Positions 54,453-64,000 of a stretch of 64,000 nt of DNA are shown one piece after another. Source of the DNA: Setomelanomma holmii (lineage: Eukaryota > Ascomycota > Dothideomycetes > Pleosporales > Phaeosphaeriaceae); contig ML978226.1 in the NCBI GenBank assembly GCA_010015745.1, positions 62,001 through 126,000 of the forward strand, read 5' to 3'. The notes below the pieces were generated by a model. That model worked only from the letters and a program-made list of their open reading frames with translations, searched no databases and was not told where the DNA came from. Position 1 is the stretch's first letter; each line of letters begins with the position of its first letter. Position numbers and translations under genes: made by a program.

Positions 54453-56822
54453 TCACACTGCTTGTGACCCACTGCGATGATGAGGCGGTTCTACGGCACG
54501 CATATACGTTTGCATGTTACTAGGCTGTCCCAATGCCGGCCACTGCTCATTAAGCTCGAGGGCTGATGCGGTCCGTTGATGCGCGGGAAGTCCGACTCGA
54601 GGGTCTAGGGCGCCGTCATTTTGCGGCAGTGGCACTATGCCGACGTCCAGTGGTTGGAAGTCATTTGGGAGTCGGTCATGCATAAGGTGTGATGCATTAT
54701 TAATGTATGAAGGCGCTGCAGCATGCCAACCGGAAGCCGCAGCAGTCACGGTTGAGCTGCTCGCGCCGTTCAATTGCGATGGCCCATTACCATTCGTGGT
54801 AGTAACCACAGGCGGGACTGGAGCTGGATTGTGGGGCACTGTAGTTTCTGGACGGTGTTTTGGAGATGCCTTTGATCGTTCCCCCGAGTTCGGTGTCTCA
54901 TTGTCCAATAGCCGCTCAATCTCCTCTTCCACTTCAGCGATTTCAGCCAAAATGGTCCGCTTCGAGACTTCGGCAAGCTCGAATTGTTGTTCCCAATACA
55001 CCTCCAGCCCGTCAAGGTAGCCAGCATCTATCTTGAGAGTGCCTGATGCATGATCGGGAGCATGGTGTGGAGCCTTGCCGCGGTCATCAACCTGATCGTG
55101 CCCACGCGCGGTACTCGTCTTGAGTCGTAGCTCGTCTCGTCCAGCAATTACATCGTTGAGCTGACCCACGACTTCATCTCGATCCTTCTTGATCTGGTGG
55201 TAACCGTCTGATCGATCTTTCCACTGCTTCGCTTGGACTGCTAGATCGTGCAATTCCTTTTCAACGGCAGCTTTTGCCATGAGCAGATCGTCTTTCTCCC
55301 GCTCCGGCTGTCGCACTGCCTGCTGTGACTTATCCAGCTTGGCGACACCGTCTTTATAAAGTCGGACCTTTCCGTTGGCATCTTCAATTTGCTTCTCGTA
55401 TCGTTCACTTTGCGTTCGCAACGCATCCTTGTCCTCTAAAATTAGCTTGACACGTTTGTCCTGAGCTTCATCCCGAACTTCTTCAAGCTGTTTCGCCGCC
55501 TTGATCTTGTTTGAATACATCTCCGCCTTCAGCTTATCGATCTCTTCTTTGCGAGTGGCGCACAAGCTCATTGCCGCATTTTCATGCATCTTGAGGTTGC
55601 TGATCTCCAGTTGTGCATCTTTGGTACGGTTGATCTTTCCAGCAGCTTCTCGTTGTTTGCAAATCGTCCTCAAATCGTCGAGAAACCCAGTCATGAGCCG
55701 TCGTCGCAGCATGTCAACAGTGTTCTGCTCTTGCGTCATCTTTGACGACAAAAGACCATGCTCCGCGGACAGTTTCGCGATGTCATCGTGAAGTCCATTC
55801 GCCCAAGGGGTTTTACTAGGTACAGGTAAGGCCACTTCGCGCTTCTGTTTCAGAAGAGCGAGTTCGTCTTCTAGGGTCTTCAAAGCGCTCTCACTTCCGA
55901 TGATAGCCTTCGTGTTGTACATGATATCATCACGGAAAGCCATAATCAACCTGTACAGGGAGCTGAAAGTTCCCGAAAGTCCGTCCAATTCTGTCGCGCT
56001 CAAGTCCAGAGCACTTCTGGCGCACTCAAGGAAGGCTTCGAATGATTCCAGATCGGCCGGAGAATCGCTTGATGGCTGAGACGAGGTTTCATCTTTAAGA
56101 TCTGGTGTCTTTGACTTCTCGGTACTGCGGACTGGGTCTGGAACAGTGGTTACGACTGACGGCATGGGTCCACTGAACTGTCGCTTCGCGCGCGAAGGCT
56201 CATCACCGCCATTGCCTGCCTCTTGGACAGCTCGGGATGAAGCAAGCGGGAAATCTGTCGACATGTCGACGCTGTCTATGGGCATATTCTGGAGATCATG
56301 GCTTTGCGGGACTGCAGCTTGTTCCGTGGGAAATCGTGAGCTAGAAGCAACCGGGGCCTGTATACTGCGTTTTCGCAATTTCATTTTGCGTCGCTGCAAT
56401 GGAGTTTCCGACCTTAGAGGCCTGTGCGTCTGTTCGAAAGGTAAAATATTCTTTGGCTCACTGGTACCCTCCACAGCTGTTCCAAAGTCAAAGGTTTTCG
56501 GTACAGCAAAGCTCGGAGTCGTTGCTCGAGGAGGTGCATCGAGAAGATCCCGCCCAAGGAAGGGTACACATGGGAACATGGATTCCATGGTAGTCTGTTG
56601 CACATGCTTTACTAACGCTGTCTCAGAGACGCGCAGGGAATTCTGTAAGCCACTGCTAAGCATATCCATCGTGACTCCGCTGGCCGCAGTAGGGCTTTTG
56701 ACTGGAGGCTTAGAGGTAGCTGGAGCATCTTGGTTTGTCGCGCCTGTGTCAAAGTGTTCTGCGCCATGAAGCTCAGCTTGGTGCTCATTGTTGATTTGAA
56801 AAGCTTGTCCCGGCTTTGTCAT
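54453..56822 (-). CDS. Large coiled-coil protein, copy B
   Basis: Intronless, 789 aa, uninterrupted. Residues 1-250 are disordered (Pro/Ser/Thr-rich, with a basic patch RRKMKLRKRS). Residues about 260-630 form a nearly continuous coiled coil (ALKTLEDELALLKQKRE, EIDKLKAEMYSNKIKAAK, EKDDLLMAKAAVEKELHDL). The segments GYHQIKKDRDEVVGQLND and LDGLEVYWEQQF...EIAEVEEEIERLL correspond to parts of copy A. The last 150 residues are again disordered (VPPVVTTTNGNGPSQ, then a Pro/His-rich end). No known domain was recognised. It is head-to-head with the small Cys-cluster gene at 57387. Confidence 0.75.
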   Translation of the reverse strand: MTKPGQAFQINNEHQAELHGAEHFDTGATNQDAPATSKPPVKSPTAASGVTMDMLSSGLQNSLRVSETALVKHVQQTTMESMFPCVPFLGRDLLDAPPRATTPSFAVPKTFDFGTAVEGTSEPKNILPFEQTHRPLRSETPLQRRKMKLRKRSIQAPVASSSRFPTEQAAVPQSHDLQNMPIDSVDMSTDFPLASSRAVQEAGNGGDEPSRAKRQFSGPMPSVVTTVPDPVRSTEKSKTPDLKDETSSQPSSDSPADLESFEAFLECARSALDLSATELDGLSGTFSSLYRLIMAFRDDIMYNTKAIIGSESALKTLEDELALLKQKREVALPVPSKTPWANGLHDDIAKLSAEHGLLSSKMTQEQNTVDMLRRRLMTGFLDDLRTICKQREAAGKINRTKDAQLEISNLKMHENAAMSLCATRKEEIDKLKAEMYSNKIKAAKQLEEVRDEAQDKRVKLILEDKDALRTQSERYEKQIEDANGKVRLYKDGVAKLDKSQQAVRQPEREKDDLLMAKAAVEKELHDLAVQAKQWKDRSDGYHQIKKDRDEVVGQLNDVIAGRDELRLKTSTARGHDQVDDRGKAPHHAPDHASGTLKIDAGYLDGLEVYWEQQFELAEVSKRTILAEIAEVEEEIERLLDNETPNSGERSKASPKHRPETTVPHNPAPVPPVVTTTNGNGPSQLNGASSSTVTAAASGWHAAAPSYINNASHLMHDRLPNDFQPLDVGIVPLPQNDGALDPRVGLPAHQRTASALELNEQWPALGQPSNMQTYMRAVEPPHHRSGSQAV

Positions 56823-57386
56823 TGTTGGGGTGAACTATATCTCTAGTAGTAGTTGCGCTGTGCCACTTGGCCCGATGAGTAGAGTCCTTTGATCCGAGAT
56901 GATTAGTATGAGGAGGTATTATCAGCAAGTGTATCGGTCTATACATACTGTGGTTCTATTGCCGAGGGATGGGTGTTTGACAGCCGGATGTTCTGTGTTA
57001 AGTTGAACGGTTGGCAGTTGAGAGTGGAGAGTTTCTTTGGTACTACAGTGGTGCGCCCAGAATGTCGGCGTACTCTCACACCTTTCATCGTGACTAAGAA
57101 CTACGTGTGATGTGAGGGTCGCAAGAAGGCGCAGCGCTCGCGCTCCCCTTTGAGACCGAGTATGCGCAAGCTGAGCGGTGACTGCTGTGGCGCCAGTCGT
57201 TTGACTCTGGTGGCCGTAAGCAGCTACTATTGTGCGCATGCTGAATGCGTTTGTGGTTTATGGGTCCACGACGCGGCCACGATATATACCAATCGCACCA
57301 TGCAGACATATTCCCACGCGCCTAGTCTACACAGGAGTTCCTCAACTTGTGAGGTATTGGTTCAACAGAACCACATTCGTTCCACC
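56823..57386. promoter_or_regulatory. Shared divergent upstream region, copy B
   Basis: 564 bp between divergent starts. It mirrors the copy-A spacer in length and orientation. No motif is assigned. Confidence 0.4.
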
Positions 57387-57811
57387 ATGCCAGGGCGTAA
57401 GACGACCAAAAACGGAAATGAAGCTTCGCTGGAAACGGCCCAGTGACCCATGCAGACACCAGCAACGCCTCAGCCACCGCATGTGTCGCCTGCACACGCC
57501 TCGGACGAATCCTCGCATGTTGCCGGAAACCAAAGCCGTCGCGCACATGCGAAGACTGCGCCGCGATCGATGCTCTCATCGCGCGGGAGCTACCGGACCC
57601 GCAGACAGCACGCCATGAAAAGCAAGATCGTATCGAAACTCTGAAGCTGCAAACGAAAGCACAAGGAGAGGAGAACGAAGGACTGAAAGCGAAGCTTGTG
57701 GAGAAGAACCGCTTGCTGAATGCAAGGAAGGTAGCGCTCGAGGAGAAAGTGGGTAGAAACGCGTTCAAGAGGAAGATCAAGGCGATTGAGAAGGCGAGAA
57801 GAAAGCATTAG
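57387..57811 (+). CDS. Small Cys-cluster coiled-coil protein, copy B
   Basis: A 10-nt first exon (57387-57396, ATG CCA GGG C) is spliced over a 47-nt intron (57397-57443, GTAAG...GCCCAG) to 57444-57811, giving 125 aa that begin MPGLTHADTSNAS. The cluster is C-x2-C-x8-CC-x8-C-x2-C (CVACTRLGRILACC ... CEDC). A coiled coil follows (DRIETLKLQTKAQGEENEGL) and a basic end (KRKIKAIEKARRKH). Copy A has the same order of parts. Without splicing, the ATG frame stops after 19 codons, so the tiny exon decides the start. Confidence 0.75.
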
Positions 57812-58023
57812 ATGCAGCTGCGATGGCCTGGCTGCTTCATGATCGGTATGCGTCGCGATTGTTGATGCAGGGCCGGGGTGAAAGGGAAAGGAGGAAGATT
57901 TGAGGACGGCGTCGCTAGAATTCAAGTAGTCGCTACATTCTTGGCGCATCATTAGCCGACAGCCAATACAGATATCGTTGAACGTCTTCGAGGCTTGGTA
58001 TTGCTCATGACTGTATCGTACAC

Positions 58024-61000
58024 CTATGTGTAAAAGCGACTATACGTATTCCGGTCCTGCATATTCCGATCCATCTCCCCTCTATCCTCTTCATCCACCA
58101 CGCTCCCACACTTGCCACACACCAATATCTTCTCCCCACTCGCAAACCGCACTTTAAACTCATCACTCCCACATTGCCGACAATGCACCTGACTTCTGCC
58201 ATCGCTCCGTCCATCATGGTGATCTTCGCCTTCGCTATGACCCAGGTCGCTTCGCTCGTCAGTCAGCTTACTAATTTGACTGACTTCACTTAAGCGCGAA
58301 TTCAGATCAGGTCGATCATTCTCGCTGTTTCGGGGTCGCAAGGTGCCTATCTTGTTAGTTGACCAGAACAGCCAACTCTGTCCATTGTACACAGCCAATG
58401 GATTATGCGTGGACGGAGAAGGTTCGTAAGAATGCGTTCGTTCTGGCCCCAACAAATTGGGAGGTGATGAAGTCTCGGACTGTGATACGCTCTGAGAAGG
58501 CGCTGGATCTATAGTTATTGATGCCTTGGGAGATTCTGAGGGCGCGGAGACGAGTGTCTCGTTGGTTTGCGTGGGCCTTAAGCTGGGCGATTCCGGATGG
58601 CGCACTGAATTCATGCTAAGGCGAGCCAGGGACTTTCGCGGCGAAGCGCTGCGGCGGGCGAGCGAACTGTTAGTCGAATCGAAACTGCCATGCGAGATGC
58701 CTTGCCGCCAGGTCATGATCCGATCATTTGGTGGTTGCGTTGATACACTGTCTCTGCGCGACCGACTGGTTCGTGACAATATGCTGCTGGGCCGACCGAT
58801 CTTCGATCCTGATCTCCTGAATGATGTTGCATCGAATGTTTCGCTCATCCGAATGCGTTTCGTGAACGCACAGTCTTGTCTGAACACCTTGAGTGCGCCA
58901 GTATAGTCGGCGGTTACGATGACATTGCCGCCGCGGTGTGCCGAACGGGCGGCGTAAGCAGGCGTCTCCACAGGTTTCTTGAAATGTGTATCGGTGGGCG
59001 CTGGTGTTGGCACGGCCGATCCTGCTTCAGTCGGCGCGCGCGAAGAGATGACTGACTCAGTCCGCGACACCAGCGTGACTGGTGGAGGATTACATAGATC
59101 ATAGATTGGATCTTCTGATGTGCCCAATAGCTGCCTGGTCTGAACTGGCGCAATGACGGTGCAAGTCGTGATTGAGTTGTGTGCTTCAAACATCTCCATA
59201 GGTCGTTCGTTCTTCTTCTCGCCCTCTGGTGTCGATGTGGACCAGATATATGCCTTTCTGTCCTCGCTCCCACAGATCACATGGCCATCACTGTCTGCAA
59301 AGACGCCGCGAATCTGGCTGTAGTTGTTTTCGTGGCCTCTGAACTTCATTTCCAGGCTCTTGTCCTTAAAATTATAGAGCCGTATTCTCGAGTCGTTGCT
59401 TGTGATTAGCAACTTCACCTCGCCACTTTCGCTCCCAGGAGGCCAATACGTTGCCTGAATGCCAGTGATCTTGCTGCCTTTCTTGTTCTGTCCCCGTGTA
59501 GACTTGACGTGGAGCTGGGCTTGCCACTTGAGCTTCTCTGTATCGTAAAATAGACAAAGACCACCCAGCGTCCCAGCTATGCATGTTCTCCCATCTGGCG
59601 TAAATCCGACTGCAGTAATCATGTCCGGCACTGTCCTGCTGAATTCCACTTTCTTGTCAGGTATGCTCCACAATCGAAGCTTTGAGTCTAGACTTCCCGC
59701 CAGGAAGAACCGGTCGTCGGTCGGGTGGAATTGAATGGATGGGACAAAGTCTGAGTGCTTGAATGTGCATAGATTTTCGTCACGGCTAACATGCCATAAG
59801 CGCACACTTTTGTCCATGCTTGATGACAGTAGGAAGTTGTTCTGGTATAATCAGCGGGAATGAAACCATCTCCCAATCATTCAATGTCTTACCTTGCTCC
59901 AGCTCAAGTCCAGGATAGTCGCGTCATGCCCGTGATACTCTCGGTAGGGTTTCTGGCGGAAGACGGGCGCACTCAAAAATCCACTCTCGCCCTCAGCGGC
60001 AGGGTCGCCTTCGGACTTCTCATGCCACCGCCGGTCCTCTGAGCTTGATATTACCGCCCATACGCGCACGACCCTATCTTGCCCACCAGCTGCCAGGTAC
60101 TTTCCATCCTTGCTGAACTCCACTGCCCATATTGGGTTCTTCGTAGCTGCAGAGCCTGACTGTGGCGCTGGATTTGATCCGGCCGGGGGCGGGCTCTTCT
60201 TGTCTGACCCCGACCGTAGCTCTTGAGCAAGAAACACACGATCGAATTCCTTCTTGGTCTTGAACTTTGATCGCACCTTGATGTATGCGGGTGGATGCGG
60301 TACTTTTGGACTGAAGCTGTAATTGTCGACATAGAGCTGCGCATCCATGCCCTCCGGTCGTGAGTCGTCTGCTTCGGTGCCATTGTCACTTGCATTATCT
60401 GGGACACCCTTCTTTTTGTTGCTGCCAATGAAGCGACTAAGGAACGACACCTTCCTGCACGTGTGGTCAGCCTAGGGTCGCCAATGCTCCGCCTCACGCT
60501 GACGCAGTCAGACGCTCAGATGTCATCTCAAGCCAACCACAACAAGGAAGCATAAAAGCGACAATACGCCCGTAGAAACGAAATGCGCGCGCTAAGTTTT
60601 GATTGGCAGAAGAGCGAAATGATCCTCGCATACGCAAAAAGCATGTCGAATAAAATGAGTGCTCACTTCTTGTCTGCCTTGTATGCCCCACCTCCATCGC
60701 GAGGTGATTCCCCGCTCGGCTTCCTGTCCGTAGTCGTATCGTTTAAAAGAGTAGGGACTTGACTCGGGGTAGGTTCCGTGTTTTGCGAGCGCAATTTCTG
60801 CATAGCGGGGGACGTGTTGATTCGCTGGAGGATTTGCTACATAGTAATGCCGAGTTAGCCATGTTCCTGCATCGCAATAGCTCGAAGTGGACATACTTGC
60901 GACAGTGGGTCTATGGCTGCTTCAGACGACCTCCTGCCGCCAACGCTACCGTTGTTGTGTGCATCATTTGATAGCGCCGAGGGCGATGTGGGACTGCGAA

Positions 61001-61204
61001 GCTTTGTTGCCAACTTCTTGTTGCTTAACGATGCTACGGCTGTGGATCAGCACATTGTCCTTCTGACTGTGTTTCGGAAGCGCAAGACGTGCTGACGGAA
61101 AACATACGCTCTGTAGAGCCCAAGACGCCTGTTTCGTGGCCATCATGAGAAGGCCCAGACTTTTGTGGGTCGGTCACCTTGATCTTGGGTAGGAGATCCG
61201 CCAT
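58024..61204 (-). CDS. WD40 protein, WDR44 / yeast YMR102C-like
   Basis: Five exons (61204-61108, 61033-60897, 60836-60667, 60454-59893, 59841-58024) give 927 aa. The start is MADLLPKIKVTDPQKSG. A disordered N-terminus leads into VSFLSRFIGSNKKKG. The beta-propeller begins at IWAVEFSKDGKYLAAGGQD and includes YHGHDATILDLSWSK/NNFLLSSSMDKSVRLW, FVPSIQFHPTDDRFFLAGS, AGTLGGLCLFY and HVICGSEDRKAYIW. A long Ser-rich insert follows. The C-terminus carries a four-Cys zinc-ribbon-like motif (CRQCGSDE ... VCGKCGSVVDE). WDR44 binds Rab11 in animals; the yeast relatives YMR102C and Laf1 act in drug/stress response and sterol transport. All exon phases agree. Confidence 0.88.
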
Positions 61205-62193
61205 GTTGGTGTTGATATCCACACTTTCATAGGTGTACCCGGTCGCGATGCGCAGTACCTGAAAGTGTATCTGGCCGTGCAATTGTAAGCTGCAAGACAC
61301 TCGCTGCCACGCGAAGGAGCTGGACGTGGCCTGATCGCAGTACGACGATTCAATACGGATCGCATAGAAGGAAGCCAGTGGGTAATTGTCGCCGCGGAAT
61401 ACTGCGGAAGTAAACAAAGCTACCTTGCCGATGTGGTTATCGATAGATCAAGATCTGGCTGCATATGCGGTAGCACGCCTGTAGACCCCTGCTGCGAGGC
61501 CAGTAGTCTTCTCTTTGAGCTTAAGATACACCATTGGAGACTTTCGCGACTTAGTAGAAGCGGGTGTGGTGCCATGACGCAAAGTCTGTAAGCAAGCCGT
61601 CGCTTATGGTGCTGTTCTGAGGTTGCATCCTCGGAAGCGCCTACCAAAAACGTCGACGTCATCGCTGCTAGAATAAGTCGTCGAGACTGAACATCGGGAA
61701 GCACGACCAGAATTGGTGAACAGAAGATGGACAAGCTGCTGCAGGCGTATGTCGCAATGCAAGGGATAAGGCAGAAACGGTGTCGGTCCGGATCAGGTTT
61801 GAAGAAAGTTTACGCACGCACGTACAGTAGTGTGCTGGGATGAGAGCCTATGCATGCATCACTTCTGCGCGCGAGTTGAGAATGATATAGGAGTGTTGTA
61901 TTCTGTACTAGGTATTCAGGAAGCATTACTTGAGCCTCATGCCGCATCCAATCACCGCCCCAACCGCATCAATCATAGAAATCCCAGTTGCTCGAAACGC
62001 CAGTACGCCCAAGTGTGAGGTATCGAAGGCGAATCGCAAGCGCGAGTATGCCAAACTCCGACAATGCAGAGAAGAACGTATGCAAAACCAAGCAAGGTGA
62101 GGTAACCCAGTACCTATGCCCAAAGTCCAACGAGGTATACAGCGATGAGATGGTGTGAGATCATGTGCAAAGAAAATGAGAGGGTAAAGGCGT
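61205..62193. other. Intergenic, nothing recognised
   Basis: 989 bp between the WDR44-like start and the RNR2 stop, both on the minus strand. Only short frames occur. Confidence 0.45.
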
Positions 62194-63626
62194 CTAGAAG
62201 TCTTCCTCGAAGCAGAAGTCACCAGACTGACCCTTGGCCTCTTCGACAGGCGCCAATGAGTATGAGCCGTCATCATTCTGCTCATGCTTCTTGGTGCTAG
62301 CCATGACACCAGCCTTCTGATAGTCGCCTACGCGCTTCTCGAAAAAGTTGGTCTTGCCTGCCAAGGAGATGTTCTCCATGAAGTCGAAGGGATTGGTGGC
62401 GTTGTAGTACTTGCTGTTGCCGAGCGACAGGAGAAGACGGTCAGCAACGAACTCGATGTACTGGCACATGAGTCCGGCATTCATGCCGAGCAGAGCGCAA
62501 GGCAAAGCATCTGTGAGGAACTCCTTCTCAATCTCGACAGCTTCTGTGATGATGGCCTGTACAGCATCCTTGCTGGGGCGGTTGTTGAGGAGAGAAAAGA
62601 GCAAGCACGCGAAATCGGTGTGCATACCCTCGTCACGAGAGATCAACTCGTTCGAGAATGTAAGACCGGGCATCAGGCCGCGCTTCTTCAACCAGAAGAT
62701 GGACGCGAACGAGCCACTGAAGAAGATACCCTCGACGGCAGCGAAGGCGACGAGGCGGTTGGCGAAGGTCGAGTTCTTGTCTGATATCCACTTGAGAGCC
62801 CAGTCGGCCTTCTTGCGGATGCATGGGACTGCAACGCGTTAGTAGAGGTCTTGAACGCGTCTCCGAGCCGACTTACTGTTCTCAATGGCATTGAAAAGAT
62901 ATGTGCGTTGCTTGGGCTCGCTGATGTATGTGTCGATGAGAAGAGAGTATGTCTCCGAGTGGACGTTCTCCATCATGATCTGGAAGCCGTAGAAGCATCG
63001 CGCCTCGGGTATTTGTACTTCGCCGGAGAATCGCTCGACAAGATTCTCGTTGACGATGCCGTCGGAGGCAGCGAAGAAGGCGAGGACGTGGGAGATGAAG
63101 AAGCGCTCGTCATCGTTGAGTCGCTTATTCCAGTCGTGGAGATCCTTGGACAGATCAATCTCTTCAGCGGTCCAGAAGGAGGCTTCGGCCTTCTTGTACA
63201 TTTGCCAGACCTATAACGGGGCGCCGTGTCAGTGACGGATCTTGTCATAAAGGTTCGACGCGTCGGACGCGTCACACGAGAGTGATGACTTACATCGTGG
63301 TACTTGATGGGGAAGAGTACGAAACGTCCTGGGTTCTCTTGCAGAAGAGGCTCAGACGCTTCCTCGGACTTGATCGTGGGTGCGGTGGTAGGCTTTGCAA
63401 CTACAGGCTCCTCTGGCAGGTCTGGGATGCCGACAATGGGTCTGAAAACATTCTCCTTGTCCGCCGATGAGAAGTCGAGCTTCTTTGCAGGCGAGTCAGT
63501 CATCTTGAGCGTGTCAATTGCGGATGCAGCCTATATGCGCGTAAGTATGGACGCGTATATGGAATGGTATCTGACATAGCGAATGTGGCGTACCTGCTTG
63601 GAAGGCGTCGACTGAAGAGCAGACAT
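62194..63626 (-). CDS. RNR2: Ribonucleoside-diphosphate reductase small subunit
   Basis: Four exons (63626-63594, 63530-63294, 63210-62877, 62828-62194) give 412 aa. The enzyme (with the large subunit) reduces ribonucleotides to deoxyribonucleotides. Iron ligands and the radical site are all present by alignment with mouse R2: Asp140 (AASDGIVNE), Glu171 and His174 (MENVHSE), radical Tyr178, Glu234 (AAVEGIFF), Glu268 and His271 (RDEGMHTDF). The N-terminus carries a variable leader (MSALQSTPSKQ). The C-terminal seven residues (FCFEEDF) form the tail that docks on the large subunit; yeast has FTFNEDF. All introns have ordinary GT-AG ends. Five ACGCGT sites lie inside the three introns and one upstream of the start, which suggests G1/S control by an MBF-like factor. 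Confidence 0.97.
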
Positions 63627-64000
63627 TGTGGTGAAAAGATAAGAGTGTTTGCGAGTATTATGTATGTAGAGACGAACGTATTGTCAAGAATACGCGTCTT
63701 GTGAGGCAGTAAAGCTGATGGTGTGGATGTGGGAGGAACAAAGCAGACGCGACGATACTTAAAAGCACAGCAACAGGAAGTCACGTGCCTCGCGTCGCGC
63801 CGGCGCTGGTAAGAGAAAGCTATGACGCACTCCGCGACTTCTTTCGATCGCAGCGATCTCTCCATCTCTCCCACCATCAAAATCAAACTTTGAACAAAGA
63901 ACATGAAACAATCGACTCCGCGCAATCTCATGACACCCATATCATCGCTATTGATTCTCATCGTCGCCTACAATTGTTGTTCGAGTTCGACTTCGCGGCA
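63627..64000. other. RNR2 upstream region and window end
   Basis: Contains the RNR2 promoter. At 63903 an ATG opens a plus-strand frame (MKQSTPRNLMTP, then hydrophobic SSLLILIVAY) that is still open at the window edge. This could be the start of a divergent gene, but the evidence is thin. Confidence 0.3.
63692..63697. promoter_or_regulatory. MluI cell-cycle box (ACGCGT) upstream of RNR2
   Basis: Palindromic ACGCGT lies about 66 bases upstream of the RNR2 ATG. This is the binding core of MBF (Mbp1-Swi6) in yeasts. The intronic copies are at 63551, 63267, 63258, 62855 and 62834. Confidence 0.55.

Noticed and set aside
54637..56769. Plus-strand frames opposite the copy-B coiled-coil gene
   Set aside because: Antisense shadows of a long intronless gene; no independent support.
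1..64000. tRNA genes, rRNA or CRISPR arrays
   Set aside because: No tRNA B-box-like segment in a foldable context, no rRNA similarity and no spaced direct repeats were noticed; a tRNAscan run would be the decisive check.

Overview
The window is nuclear DNA of a filamentous ascomycete (Pezizomycotina, most likely Dothideomycetes). Genes are split by introns of about 36-130 nt, most near 50 nt, with GT(A/G)NGT donors, CTAA/CTGA branch sites and AG acceptors. Two Zn2Cys6 regulators, Vac8 with N-terminal lipidation signals, the RNA polymerase III subunit RPC4, TRAPP subunit Trs31, Ebp2 and a GtaA-type glutaminase fit that assignment. No bacterial operons, rRNA, tRNA, CRISPR array or intact transposon was seen. 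Gene models were built by joining reading frames at splice sites; for most multi-exon genes the exon lengths were checked to sum to whole codons.

Layout. 0-5.4 kb: a decayed DJ-1/PfpI gene, a short-chain dehydrogenase and an MFS sugar transporter. 5.4-9.9 kb: a gene-poor stretch with coding-like remnants. 9.9-22.6 kb: RPC4, VAC8, a Ser/Thr kinase, a secreted (possibly GPI-anchored) glutaminase and a small membrane protein. 22.9-33.9 kb: a dead hexose transporter, a P-loop kinase, a Zn2Cys6 regulator, a small secreted Cys-rich protein and a second Zn2Cys6 regulator with a GC-AG intron. 34-41 kb: a small membrane protein, a 5'-truncated Ca2+-ATPase and two unknown proteins. 41-49.4 kb: EBP2, an HSBP1-like protein, a protein disulfide isomerase, a CPPC thioredoxin, TRS31, a coiled-coil protein and a broken DUF3669 gene. 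49.7-57.8 kb: a duplicated divergent gene pair of unknown function. 58-64 kb: a WDR44-like WD40 protein and ribonucleotide reductase small subunit (RNR2).

The main unexplained system lies at 49.7-57.8 kb. A large coiled-coil protein on the minus strand is paired head-to-head with a small plus-strand protein that has a CxxC...CC...CxxC cluster followed by a basic coiled coil. The pair occurs twice in tandem with the same orientation and spacing, and the two copies are strongly diverged. The large protein of copy A has three in-frame stop codons in an otherwise single open frame of 985 codons.

Other points of interest are six ACGCGT (MluI cell-cycle box) sites, all in the introns and upstream region of RNR2, and the number of broken genes. 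DJ-1, the hexose transporter, the Ca2+-ATPase, DUF3669 and the copy-A coiled-coil gene are each damaged, next to intact housekeeping genes.
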